The translations under genes and the position numbers were made by a program. The notes beneath the pieces are model-generated. The model was not told where the DNA came from. It worked only from the letters and a program-made list of their open reading frames with translations, and made no database searches. Of a stretch of DNA of 64,000 nt, positions 46,182 to 55,492 are shown piece by piece (the first letter of the stretch is position 1; the number at the start of each line of letters is the position of its first letter). The stretch comes from Pseudomonadota bacterium (GTDB taxonomy: Bacteria; Pseudomonadota; Gammaproteobacteria; JAADHS01): the NCBI GenBank assembly GCA_021821045.1, contig JAKACW010000018.1, positions 1-64,000 on the forward strand, given 5' to 3'.

Positions 46182-48200
46182 CTAGCGCTCAACCGCACCT
46201 ACATCAGGCTGGCCACCGCGGGCCCGCCCGAAGTAGTCAGTTTGCACCTGTGGAATCGCCAATCCCCTGCCGTTTGCCGCACTGGTGGATGAGATGCTCA
46301 GACCATCGGACGACAAACCAGGGTTACCGACAATCGCACCTGAGCCTGTAAATCCATTGGTTGCATTGTTACGCGAATAATAGAGATTATTTCGTACAAC
46401 CGTCCCACTCCCGCTTATCAATCGAAGCAGCGTACCTTCAGCCCCAACAAGAATATTGTTAAAAAATGAGTTATTGTAGGGTGGTATATCCGCCATCTGA
46501 TAGCCCGGATATCCCTCCACAACCCCTACCGCAATCGCACCTCGATAAGCGTCAACAATGGTGTTGTTCGCGATAATATTGTTCCCTGTAGGCGGAAACG
46601 AACTCCATTTGTCGGGCGAAAGCTGGAACTTTCCATAACAATTGACCGAGATACCGTTGCCCCGGTAAGTATCGACGACGACATTATTCCTCACAACATG
46701 ATTCTCGCCGCGGACTGATATGCCGCTACGAGTATGCAAGAGATAATTTCCATCAACAACGTTCTTATTGCCCTCACGAAGAGACAATCCGCCGGCCACA
46801 TTCCGTAAGGTATTGCCACGGATGACATTGCCACTAGCTTTGATCTCAATCGTCTCGCGCGCAACATTGACGAAACTATTAAATTCAATTTCCGCGCGCG
46901 TCATCAAATCAGGAGTTCCGCGACCGCCGGACCAGCCGGAACCCTGACCAATCTGAATTGCCTCTCGGCCATTTGATTTGGCTTCGGAGCTATTCTGGAA
47001 TATGTTGTTGTCAATTCGAGTTCCAGTGCTCGGCCCACTTCGAACGTCAAATGCCGATAGATAGACGGCGATACCGTTCGCCCGAAGGTCATCAAACAGC
47101 AAGTGATCAAACCTATTTCGATGCGAGAGCTCCTTGACCTCGACGATTCGTTCACCATCGACTGTCCCGCAGGACCGAAATTCGCTATCGGTGAATCTGT
47201 TATTGCCTGCGCGCGCAAAAACGACCGCAAAACTTGCGCAGCCGCGGAACTTGAATCCGCCAATCAGATTGTGCGAGCCGGTAACATGTAAGGCTCGAAC
47301 GGTCTGTCCATCAAAGATTACACGGCCTGGATTTCGAGCTGTGTAGATAATTGGCCGATCTGCCGTACCCGACGATGTAATCTTGAAGCTTCCGCCGCGA
47401 TAGACTCCGTCTTCAAACAGTACAATGTCTCCTGGTCTCAAGGAGCGGGTAATGGCATCTAGGTTTGCCGGTGAAGAAATTCGATAAATCGTTCCAGTGC
47501 TTCTGGCAATGAGATCGCGCCAATTCACTGAATCCTCATTTGACCACCAATTTCCACTGGATGGTCCGTTTGCTGCGGTCGGTACATATGGGGTACTCGG
47601 CGATGCCGCAGGCGTCGACGGCGCAATCGGTTTCGCGGCATCAGTTCCCGAAGCTGGCGCAACGACCCCGCCCCCAGACCCCAAGAAGTTAATTTCCGCC
47701 GCACTCGCCCACGGGTTCCCGTTCACTTCGGAGAGCGCGACTAAACGAACGTAGCGGCCCGAGCGCGCATTGAAAATGACCATTTTCTCCTGGCCGTCAT
47801 TGCCAAATGTGCCAGTTGCCACGGGGGCACCCAGATTGGTCGGCGAAGTGCCGACGTAAAGGGCATATTTGGCGATGCGTCCATTGTGTGACCAGGAAAA
47901 GCGAGTGGTCGGGCGCGGCAGGTATTTGAAGCCGCTGATACTGTAGGTGTTACCCAGGTCAATTCGAATTTCGTGCGGACCCGCTTTATTTACTCGCGAC
48001 CACTCTGTATGCCATATGGTCTTTGGATTCCCGTCAAATGCATTGACCGCCGCACCGTTTTCGGCGGAAAGCTCCTGGCTGGTCGTCCACAAGAGCTTCC
48101 AGCCTTTCTGCGGAATAACCGTCGCCGCGCTCACCGAACCGGCTGCGAGCGACAAACCTAACCCCAACGTAACAGTCTTAAAGATGCGTCCAAATATCAT
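46182..48200 (-). CDS. Secreted discoidin (F5/8C)-PL6 polysaccharide lyase-like protein
   Basis: About 672 residues from ATG 48200, with GGAG upstream. Signal peptide TLGLGLSLAAGSVSA. A discoidin-type carbohydrate-binding domain lies at about 30-175 (SAENGAAVNAFDGNPKTIWH, ARSGRYVRLVALSEVNGN). A Ser/Pro-rich linker precedes a right-handed beta-helix of PL6 type from about 225 to the end (SLRPGDIVLFEDGVYRGG, NRFDHLLFDDL, NGREAIQIGQGSGW, many NN/GN turns). The E-V-K-x-L-S-H-x-N-R stretch supplies Lys and Arg where PL6 lyases have their catalytic pair. PL6 enzymes cut alginate or dermatan; mannuronate in this locus favours alginate-like chains. Confidence 0.8.
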   Translation of the reverse strand: MIFGRIFKTVTLGLGLSLAAGSVSAATVIPQKGWKLLWTTSQELSAENGAAVNAFDGNPKTIWHTEWSRVNKAGPHEIRIDLGNTYSISGFKYLPRPTTRFSWSHNGRIAKYALYVGTSPTNLGAPVATGTFGNDGQEKMVIFNARSGRYVRLVALSEVNGNPWASAAEINFLGSGGGVVAPASGTDAAKPIAPSTPAASPSTPYVPTAANGPSSGNWWSNEDSVNWRDLIARSTGTIYRISSPANLDAITRSLRPGDIVLFEDGVYRGGSFKITSSGTADRPIIYTARNPGRVIFDGQTVRALHVTGSHNLIGGFKFRGCASFAVVFARAGNNRFTDSEFRSCGTVDGERIVEVKELSHRNRFDHLLFDDLRANGIAVYLSAFDVRSGPSTGTRIDNNIFQNSSEAKSNGREAIQIGQGSGWSGGRGTPDLMTRAEIEFNSFVNVARETIEIKASGNVIRGNTLRNVAGGLSLREGNKNVVDGNYLLHTRSGISVRGENHVVRNNVVVDTYRGNGISVNCYGKFQLSPDKWSSFPPTGNNIIANNTIVDAYRGAIAVGVVEGYPGYQMADIPPYNNSFFNNILVGAEGTLLRLISGSGTVVRNNLYYSRNNATNGFTGSGAIVGNPGLSSDGLSISSTSAANGRGLAIPQVQTDYFGRARGGQPDVGAVER

Positions 48201-48665
48201 GCTTAACTCTCTCCTAAAATTAACTGCTTTATTGCCCACGGGCTCCGCCCGGGTGGCCGACTCCTTCGTCGGCCCACGCTTGGACGCGGTATTTAATGCA
48301 GATGCCGTGCCATATTTATTTTTATCTATGAAACCAAACCTTTATGGAAGATGGGGGGATAGCGCCGCGATCGGAGTACGCGCAAAATCGTCTCTGTATA
48401 GAGACAGCTATTCCGCAAACCACTGAACTGGGGGCGATTCGTTCGGTCGCTGCATAGCGACAAGGTAATTTGCCCTTCTTACGTTTACTTCCCGCGAGAC
48501 TCGACTAGCAAACCGGAGCAAGTGTGCTTGGCGTCACATCCAGGACCCCCGCCACGTTGACCGCACTTAACGTGCGGCCAATCTGTGACACAGTTCGGCT
48601 ACAACTAGGCGCCAAAGACCGATGCTTACCTGGCACGAGGAAAGATTCTCCGCGAGGAAGCATTG
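48201..48665. promoter_or_regulatory. Divergent control region between the two PL6 genes
   Basis: 465 bases with no gene. Contains three small symmetrical sites: GGCCGAC/GTCGGCC hairpin at 48255-48274 (leader of the minus-strand gene), the compact palindrome GTCTCTGTATAGAGAC at 48390-48405 and CCGCAC-TTAAC-GTGCGG at 48561-48577. The 48390 site has the form of an operator for a dimeric regulator. No convincing sigma-E/AlgU-type promoter was found by eye. Confidence 0.4.
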
Positions 48666-51600
48666 ATGACGGAAGCAAAGACAAACGGGCTATGGTTGGC
48701 AGCAGCGCTAGCGGTTACGCTGGCAGGATGCGGCGGCGGTAGCGGTGGCGGTTCGAGCACGACGGAGCAAACCCAGGCTGATCGAAGCCTCTCATCCCCG
48801 ATCTTGGTCGAGTTCAATGGTCTAAAGGGGCCTTTGGCCTTCGCACAGATCAAGCTCTACCCGATGGACACGCGTTTCTCGGGCCTTTACGACCCTTCAT
48901 CCACTCCCGTCGCCGAAACCCAAACGGACGAGACCGGCCGCGCGCAGGCGATCAGCATTCCCGAAGGCCTCAAGCCGCCGTTCGTCGTCGTTGTGGACGG
49001 CACGCGTGCGATGGACGTGACCACTTCGCGCACACCCGTCATCCCGACCCTGACCACCATCGTCACGGCGCGCATGCTCGTCAACGGAGCGGCAATTTAT
49101 GCAACCCCGCTCACCACGCTAGCCGTCACAATGACGGCAACCGCCGTCGAGCCCGCCGGCTCGAGCGACGCGATCGCCGAGAGATTCGAGCAATCCGCTA
49201 AGACGGTGGCATCCACTTTTGGATTCGGACTGCCTAAAGAAGTCGACATCCTGACCACTCCCGCCGTGTTCTCGTCCCGCACCGGCACAATCGATGGTCA
49301 ACAGCAAGCAGCCCATCATCGTGCAGCGATCGAAGCATTCGCATCGATTACATTCGAACTGGCCCAACGCGCCAACGAGCCTACGGATGCATTGATCAAT
49401 GAACTTGCCAAGGACTTGGCAAGCGACGGAAAACTCGACCGTTCGTCTGGTGGTGAAACACTTGATAAAATCGATTTAGCGGTCGTATTCCAGGATCCCG
49501 CTCGATTGGTTATTGCGGACAGCACGATCACGGTGCAGGACATCGGAAGCGTAATGACCCAGGAATCGACGGCCAGCATCCTTCAAGGGACGGCCATCGA
49601 GCCGGTCGCGCCGCTAACCCTGGCCCCCGCCTCCGAAAGCGCCGACAGCGACGGAGACGGCGTCTTGAATATCGATGAAACGAACGCCACGGTGCCGAGC
49701 ACTGAGCCTGTCAGCCACCACGGCCTCATCCCCCAATCCGCATGGCGGTTGGTTTACACAAACAGCCAGGAAACGGCTGCCGAGAACGGTGCTGCGGTAA
49801 ATGCATTTGACGGAAATCCTGCTACGTACTGGCACACCGAATGGTCCAAGAGTCAGCCCATACATCCCCATGAACTTCGAATCGATCTTGGCGCGGCGTA
49901 TGAAATATCGGCACTGCGTTATTTACCGCGCCAGGACCGCTCAACCAACGGGCAGGTAACAGACTACCGCGTCTACGTCAGCAACGACGGAAAAACCTGG
50001 GGCGACCCGATCACGACCGGGACGCTCCCCAACACAAAGCTTGAGCAGAGCATTTCCGTTCCCGCTACCCTAGCCCGTTATATTCGCTTTGTCGCGATGA
50101 GCGAGATCAACAACAACCGATTCGCGTCCATTGCGGAACTCAATGTGATCGGAAGGATTGCTAAAGATCAGAACATCATCGTAAGCCCAACGGATGTCAC
50201 ACCTACTTCAACCACCACAACGTCGACTACGACGCAATCGTCTACGACTACAACGCAATCGTCCACGACTACGACAAAATCGCCTACCAGCACGACCACG
50301 AGCACTGCCGGAACAACGACATCGACGACGTCGATGCCAAGCACGACCACCACAAGCTCAACAACGACCAGCACCAGAAGTTCCACTTCGACGAGCAGCA
50401 CGACGACGACAACACAACTCAATCCTCCGGTTGACGGACACGGCGTAATACCGCAGACTTCCTGGCGTCTTGTCTACACCGACAGTCAGGAAACCAACCG
50501 TGAGAACAGCGCCGCCGTGAATGCGTTCGACGGCAATCCCTCGACGTACTGGCATACTGAGTGGTATCTCAGCCAACCGGCGCACGCCCATGAGATCCAG
50601 ATTGACCTGGGCGCGACATATGAATTATCAGAGCTACGGTACCTGCCGCGCCAGGACACCAGCAACAACGGCCAGGTCAAGGACTTCCAAGTTTTCTTAA
50701 GCAACGATACCAGCAAGTGGGGCAGCGCCATCGCCAGTGGTACGTTCGCCAACAGCAAGGCCGAGCAAAGTGTTTCCGTGCCTCTTACCACTGCACGCTA
50801 TGTTCGATTCGTCGCGTTGAGTGAGGTCAAGGGGAGGGTATTTACCTCGGTAGCCGAGATAACGGCTTACGGAGCACTCGCACCAACGCCGAGCCCTGAT
50901 CCCGTTGCTGATCCGTCGAATCAACCCGGAACCAATGATCCTGTCGACATTGTGCCCACGGGCCCAGCCGTCGATGATCCCATCGACTGGCCGACGCAAA
51001 TTGCACAGGCAACGGGAAGTATCTACTTCGTTTCAACTGCCAGCGAGTTTAATGCGACGGCAGCGGTCGCGCAGCCCGGAGACGTTGTAATTTTGAAAAA
51101 CGGGACGTATTCCGGTTGGCAACTTAAAATTCCCTCTCGTGGCACGGCGGCTAATCCCGTGATTTACACCGCACAAACACCGGGAGGAGTCACTTTCACG
51201 GGACGCCATCAGAACGGATTGGTAGTCACCGGCGACCATAACATCGTGGGTGGGTTTCAGTTCAGAGACTGCGGTGCCTACTTCGTACGCTTTATTAAGG
51301 CGAACCACAACCGCTTAACCGACTCCAAGTTCTGGTCATGCGGAGAGGGCGACACTAACCGACTGATCGAGGTGAAACAGCTTTCCCACCATAACCGCAT
51401 CGATCACCTATTGATGGACAACATCTTGTCCAATGGCATCACCGTCTTTCTCGATCAGTTCGACGTGGCTAATGGTCCGAGTCAGTACACCCGAATTGAT
51501 CACAACGTCATTCAAAACAGCGGCGCAGGAGCGACCAACGGACGCGAAGCCATACAAATCGGCCAGGGCTCAGGGTGGTCCGGCGGGGCCGGGACCGACA

Positions 51601-52322
51601 TGCTCGAAACCGTGGCGGTGGTCGAATATAACTATTTCACAAAAATGACCCGAGAAATAATCGAGATCAAATCCAGCCGAAACCTGGTGCGTTTCAATCG
51701 ACTTGTGGACGCGGAAGGTAGCCTATCGATCCGACAGGGAACCGAAAACGTTGTCGACAGCAACTTCCTACATAACACAAAATCCGGAATTACTGTGAAA
51801 GGCGAGAACCAGGTTGTTACCAACAACGTGGTCGTCGGATCACGCAACTTCGGAATCAGCATAACCGCCTACGGTAACTTCCAGCTGACCGAAACTAAAT
51901 GGTCCAGCTTCCCTCCAACGGGCAACATGCTGATTGCGCACAATACTCTAATTGACAACGTCAAAGGAGCCATAGACTTGGGCAGAAAGGTGGGTTACGT
52001 CGGCCTAACGAATGCCGAATTGCCTCCATATAACATTACATTTATCAATAACGTCTTCGCCGGGAGCTCGGGTACTCTTTTCAGTCACATCAAGAGTACC
52101 GGAACTCAGATTGTAAAGAACCTCTACCATACGTCGGGTACTGCCTCGATTGGGGACCAAGGCACCGAACCGGTGGTTGGCGACCCGAAGCTAGATGGTA
52201 ACTTCAAGCCGACCGCGGGCAGCATCGCGGCCAGCGCCGGAAAAATGCTGTCATCTGTCAAATTGGATGCGGCCGGAAAAACGCGGCCCCTCAACCCGGC
52301 CTTGGGAGCATTTGAGAAATAG
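48666..52322 (+). CDS. Lipoprotein with two discoidin domains and a C-terminal PL6 lyase-like beta-helix
   Basis: 1218 residues. Lipoprotein signal (GLWLAAALAVTLAGC then GGGSGGG). An N-terminal region of about 290 residues is unknown. A calcium-loop motif (DSDGDGVLNIDE) lies near residue 328. Discoidin 1 is at about 350-500, a Thr/Ser-only linker at about 512-584, discoidin 2 at about 590-735, and a PL6-type beta-helix from about 775 to the end (AQPGDVVILKNGTYSGW, EVKQLSHHNRIDHLLMDN, NGREAIQIGQGSGWSGG). The helix is closely similar to that of the neighbouring secreted protein, so the two are paralogues. Likely an outer-membrane-attached enzyme or binder for the exopolysaccharide. Start ATG 48666 with GAGGAA upstream. 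Confidence 0.8.
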   Translation: MTEAKTNGLWLAAALAVTLAGCGGGSGGGSSTTEQTQADRSLSSPILVEFNGLKGPLAFAQIKLYPMDTRFSGLYDPSSTPVAETQTDETGRAQAISIPEGLKPPFVVVVDGTRAMDVTTSRTPVIPTLTTIVTARMLVNGAAIYATPLTTLAVTMTATAVEPAGSSDAIAERFEQSAKTVASTFGFGLPKEVDILTTPAVFSSRTGTIDGQQQAAHHRAAIEAFASITFELAQRANEPTDALINELAKDLASDGKLDRSSGGETLDKIDLAVVFQDPARLVIADSTITVQDIGSVMTQESTASILQGTAIEPVAPLTLAPASESADSDGDGVLNIDETNATVPSTEPVSHHGLIPQSAWRLVYTNSQETAAENGAAVNAFDGNPATYWHTEWSKSQPIHPHELRIDLGAAYEISALRYLPRQDRSTNGQVTDYRVYVSNDGKTWGDPITTGTLPNTKLEQSISVPATLARYIRFVAMSEINNNRFASIAELNVIGRIAKDQNIIVSPTDVTPTSTTTTSTTTQSSTTTTQSSTTTTKSPTSTTTSTAGTTTSTTSMPSTTTTSSTTTSTRSSTSTSSTTTTTQLNPPVDGHGVIPQTSWRLVYTDSQETNRENSAAVNAFDGNPSTYWHTEWYLSQPAHAHEIQIDLGATYELSELRYLPRQDTSNNGQVKDFQVFLSNDTSKWGSAIASGTFANSKAEQSVSVPLTTARYVRFVALSEVKGRVFTSVAEITAYGALAPTPSPDPVADPSNQPGTNDPVDIVPTGPAVDDPIDWPTQIAQATGSIYFVSTASEFNATAAVAQPGDVVILKNGTYSGWQLKIPSRGTAANPVIYTAQTPGGVTFTGRHQNGLVVTGDHNIVGGFQFRDCGAYFVRFIKANHNRLTDSKFWSCGEGDTNRLIEVKQLSHHNRIDHLLMDNILSNGITVFLDQFDVANGPSQYTRIDHNVIQNSGAGATNGREAIQIGQGSGWSGGAGTDMLETVAVVEYNYFTKMTREIIEIKSSRNLVRFNRLVDAEGSLSIRQGTENVVDSNFLHNTKSGITVKGENQVVTNNVVVGSRNFGISITAYGNFQLTETKWSSFPPTGNMLIAHNTLIDNVKGAIDLGRKVGYVGLTNAELPPYNITFINNVFAGSSGTLFSHIKSTGTQIVKNLYHTSGTASIGDQGTEPVVGDPKLDGNFKPTAGSIAASAGKMLSSVKLDAAGKTRPLNPALGAFEK
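50205..50415 (+). repeat. Degenerate repeats encoding a Thr/Ser linker
   Basis: About 210 bases built from variants of CGACTACGACGCAATCGTC and ACGAC/ACAAC units. They encode a low-complexity stretch of almost only Thr and Ser (with a few Gln, Lys, Pro, Arg) between two discoidin domains. Imperfect tandem repeats of this type are prone to length change. Confidence 0.8.
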
Positions 52323-52534
52323 CGACAGTATCTAGATATGGGCAGCCCATAGGCAATCATCGCGTTTAGTCAGTTTGACCAATAGCACGTCCGAGATGCC
52401 CCGTCGCCCGATCGCTCCTCCCAGCGACAACGCAGTGCAATGACACGGGACTCGAGCAAAGGCTTCAAGGAAAAAAAAAGCACAACTTCGGACCGCGACC
52501 CGCGTCACTGATGCTTTGCCTACGCCGTCGCCCC

Positions 52535-54103
52535 CTACGGATCAATCGGCTGCTCGCTTACCCTCAGCTTGTCGAAATAAATATATCCCAGTCCGGGCGC
52601 ATAGTTGGCGCGCAAATACAAAATCACCCGTTCGATTCCCAAAGACTCCACCGAGCGGAACCGCATGGCCGTTCCCTGAAACGCGAGCTTGCCGTCCACC
52701 CACATTTCGGACAGACCGTCATTACGACCCGGCGTATTGAGCTTCAAGTGCTGCAAAACGTGGACCCAGCGGCCAACAGGAAAATTGCCTGCGGTCTCGT
52801 CCCATAATGTGTCGCCGCTGGTCAAGTCTTCCTGGTCCATGTGATAGATATAGGCGACGATCTTGCCGCGACTTGCGAAGTTGGTAAAGGTGCTGAAGCC
52901 GTTCTGCCCATCAGGCTTCTCGTGGATGTAGTCGGGTCCTGACAACGCCAATAGTTTGCCTGTGGTAGGCCATTGGAAATTTGAACTGAACATTATCCGG
53001 TAAGACAAATACAGTTCGTTGTAGGCGCGATTTAGCATGACGTTGGCGCTGATACCAGTTTTGGTTTCCTTGATATTGGCCGGTATAGTCACGCGCAACG
53101 ATGCACCTTCGTAGGCGTTGCTGTCGCGGACGATATGTAAGAAATTCTCATCGATGAACGTGCCCGTGAAGTTGACGCTCAGGCTGGGCATGTCGCGCTG
53201 CAACTGCGTCGTCGAATACGGGCCTGCCACATTGTTGTTGAAGTCAATTTGAAGAACGCTGGACATGGGTGATACGACAAGCGTTTGCGATGGTGCTTGA
53301 GCGCTTAGGTTATCGTTGTCTGTGACTGTAAAGCTGATGGTGTGAGTGCCTTCCGACAAGGTGCTGGATACGAAGTTTTGGTTTACCCCGATGACGCCAT
53401 CGAGACTGGAGCGCCAGCTATAGGACGCGATGACGCCGTCAGCGTCACTGGCAGAACCGGAGAAGGCCACAGGGGTGCCAACGACGGCGGGGTTCGGCGT
53501 CATAGCACTAATGGCGGCTTGGGGTGGCGTCAAAGGTGGATGCTCCGCGGTTGCCGGTACAAACTTGACGGCATCGGCACTAAAAGAGTAAGGACCACCG
53601 GCGTGCAGCGCTTTGGGCGTCAAAGAAACAGAGCCGCCGACGGTGTTGAAGTCGTATTCGCCGAGCAATTGCCAGAGACCGTTGTTGCTGCGTTGATCAA
53701 TGTTGTCCACGTAGTGAGTGCCGGTGGCGGATTCTATCGTATACGTCGTCTGCGGCGATCTACTGCTGGCAGCGACCCAGCGTGCAAAGACGCGATAACG
53801 ACCGGCACTGGGGAGACTAGCCGGCCAAGTGTAAATCATTGTGTTGTAGCCGTAGCGGTGATTGCCGCCGTAGGCAGCGCTGTCGTTGCCGAGATACCCG
53901 GATTCGATAGTACCCGGATCGCCGTTGTCGACAATGATGTCGTTTCCGTTCGCCAATTGAGATACGAATAGCGTCGCCAAGACAATTAGCAGAGACAACG
54001 GCGACACCTGTTCACGCGGCGAGGGTCTTCGGGCCGCCCTGAACCGGGCGTCGCTTCCGCGAGCAGGGCAATTGGACCGCGAAGGCGTTGCTTCAATAGG
54101 CAT
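52535..54103 (-). CDS. Secreted golvesin-PKD-PL14-like protein (putative alginate lyase)
   Basis: 522 residues; ATG 54103 has AGAGGGAA upstream. A basic N-region and hydrophobic segment (LSLLIVLATLFVSQLANG) form the signal peptide. A golvesin-type binding domain is at about 55-185 (DNGDPGTIESGYLGNDSA, AGRYRVFARWVA, LLGEYDFNT, SADAVKFVP), a PKD domain at about 195-280 (FSGSASDADGVIASYSW), and the C-terminal 240 residues resemble PL14-type lyases or related jelly-rolls (LYLSYRIMFSSNFQWPTTGK, LNTPGRNDGLSEMWVDGKLA, YIYFDKLRVSE). PL14 includes alginate lyases from algae viruses and molluscs. Substrate is inferred from the locus. Confidence 0.68.
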   Translation of the reverse strand: MPIEATPSRSNCPARGSDARFRAARRPSPREQVSPLSLLIVLATLFVSQLANGNDIIVDNGDPGTIESGYLGNDSAAYGGNHRYGYNTMIYTWPASLPSAGRYRVFARWVAASSRSPQTTYTIESATGTHYVDNIDQRSNNGLWQLLGEYDFNTVGGSVSLTPKALHAGGPYSFSADAVKFVPATAEHPPLTPPQAAISAMTPNPAVVGTPVAFSGSASDADGVIASYSWRSSLDGVIGVNQNFVSSTLSEGTHTISFTVTDNDNLSAQAPSQTLVVSPMSSVLQIDFNNNVAGPYSTTQLQRDMPSLSVNFTGTFIDENFLHIVRDSNAYEGASLRVTIPANIKETKTGISANVMLNRAYNELYLSYRIMFSSNFQWPTTGKLLALSGPDYIHEKPDGQNGFSTFTNFASRGKIVAYIYHMDQEDLTSGDTLWDETAGNFPVGRWVHVLQHLKLNTPGRNDGLSEMWVDGKLAFQGTAMRFRSVESLGIERVILYLRANYAPGLGYIYFDKLRVSEQPIDP

Positions 54104-54533
54104 GTTTCGTTCCCTCTGCGCTTATGGCGGAATGTGAAGTATAGACGACCTTTTTCGAGAAATGGAACAGCATCCACCGCCCGCGCTGTGCAAGCCAGAC
54201 TGCGACTAAGATATGATCATAGCGCTCCGACGCATGAATTCGATAAGCCGTCATCGCGCGACCGGGCACATCCACTCTCTTGCTTTTTCGAACTGAAATA
54301 CTCTAACATCCTGAGCCATTGCATTGGCGCCATACACTGCTCGGCCGGTGAAGGATCGGTTGTCGTACGCTCGATCACGCGGGGCGTTGATACAGTTGTT
54401 TATGCAACGCAGCTGAGTCGAGAGGACTTTTTGTCGCGAGCTTCAGCAGGGAAGTTGAATGAGAATTCAAGTATCCGCGCGCCACGACCGGCCATTTTAG
54501 CCGGCTGGGTTCAACAATTTGCGAGGCGCAACC
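54104..54533. other. Intergenic region upstream of the methyltransferase gene
   Basis: 430 bases. One long open frame exists here, but it has no ribosome site, no recognisable domain and ends inside the next gene, so I do not call it. A short CCGGC/GCCGG inverted repeat lies near 54491-54507. Nothing else is clear. Confidence 0.4.
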
Positions 54534-55385
54534 ATGTGGGAACACCAGCTCGATAAAACAGACAAATCGGGGTACGACAGTTACTATCGTGGAAAACTCG
54601 CTGGGTTAGCTAATGTATCCGGGCCTGCAGAATATGTCGACGCATACAAAAGCCAACGCCTGTCTCCGTACTGGCTTGGTGGAGCAACAAAGGGTTTCGT
54701 TCGTGGCCTTGCAACTCGGCGTCTACTCTCCGCTGTTACGACAGCGGGACTGTCCAACAGAGTTGTAACGGTCCTCGATGCAGGCAGCGGTCTTGGCGGG
54801 CTCTCCGTGTACTTAGCGTGTCTGGGATTCAACGTCACAGGGGTCGACATTTCCGAGCAAGGGTGTGCAGCCGCCAAAACACTTGCTGAGAAAATGGGGG
54901 TGACTCGCAATTGCCAATTTCTAGCAGAAAGCCTCGAGAAGACCTCTATTGCTAATTCAAGTATCGACTTCATCATCGGACACGGATCTCTTCATCACTT
55001 TATCAAGTACCAAGGGGTTCCCGCGGAATTCAAGCGGATAATGAAACCCAGTGCAGAGGGATTTTTCGCAGATTCGTTTGGCGAATTTCGGCCATATCAC
55101 TTGTTCCACGACAAAGCGAAAATGCAGCGTTTGGGGGACGTGACGCTTACCAGAGACCTTATTCTCGAATATTTCAGCGGGTTCGACGTCGAGCTGGTTC
55201 CGACGGACTGGTTCACTATGCTGGATAAACTATGGATAAAAGTGTTCAAAGGTCGCCTGGACCGTGCCGTACGTCGCGCGTCCAGAATTCACTTCGCGCT
55301 CGACCGAAAAATTCCAGTTTCGTCGCCCGCCACCTTATATTTTTCCGGCGCGGTAATGACGCACATACGAAAGTCCGATCCATAG
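54534..55385 (+). CDS. SAM-dependent methyltransferase (class I)
   Basis: About 283 residues from ATG 54534, with GCGAGG upstream. Motif I is VVTVLDAGSGLGGLSVYLA, motif II VTGVDISEQGCAAAKTLA, and the post-I region IDFIIGHGSLHHFIKYQGVP, a class-I Rossmann methyltransferase. The N-terminal (DKTDKSGYDSYYRGKLAGL) and C-terminal parts are not diagnostic. It might methylate a sugar or a lipid carrier intermediate of the exopolysaccharide; no direct evidence. The only plus-strand gene in this part, convergent with the sulfotransferase. Confidence 0.8.
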   Translation: MWEHQLDKTDKSGYDSYYRGKLAGLANVSGPAEYVDAYKSQRLSPYWLGGATKGFVRGLATRRLLSAVTTAGLSNRVVTVLDAGSGLGGLSVYLACLGFNVTGVDISEQGCAAAKTLAEKMGVTRNCQFLAESLEKTSIANSSIDFIIGHGSLHHFIKYQGVPAEFKRIMKPSAEGFFADSFGEFRPYHLFHDKAKMQRLGDVTLTRDLILEYFSGFDVELVPTDWFTMLDKLWIKVFKGRLDRAVRRASRIHFALDRKIPVSSPATLYFSGAVMTHIRKSDP

Positions 55386-55492
55386 CCGGCTCCTGAATTG
55401 GCAGCACGTCGAAGTTGTCGAAACCGGTGAAACTGACCTAACGGTCCAACCGAACGTCTGCCGACATTGAAGGTTTTGGCGGCGAGATTTGG

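Noticed and set aside
48201-48665. AlgU/sigma-E promoter for the PL6 genes
   Set aside because: Looked for GAACTT-(16-17)-TCTGA because algD loci are often under AlgU; no adequate match seen.
50205-50415. Possible CRISPR-like repeat array
   Set aside because: Units are short, degenerate and in frame with a Thr/Ser linker; no regular spacers and no cas genes.
54134-54556. 140-residue open frame before the methyltransferase
   Set aside because: No ribosome site or domain, ends inside the methyltransferase start region.
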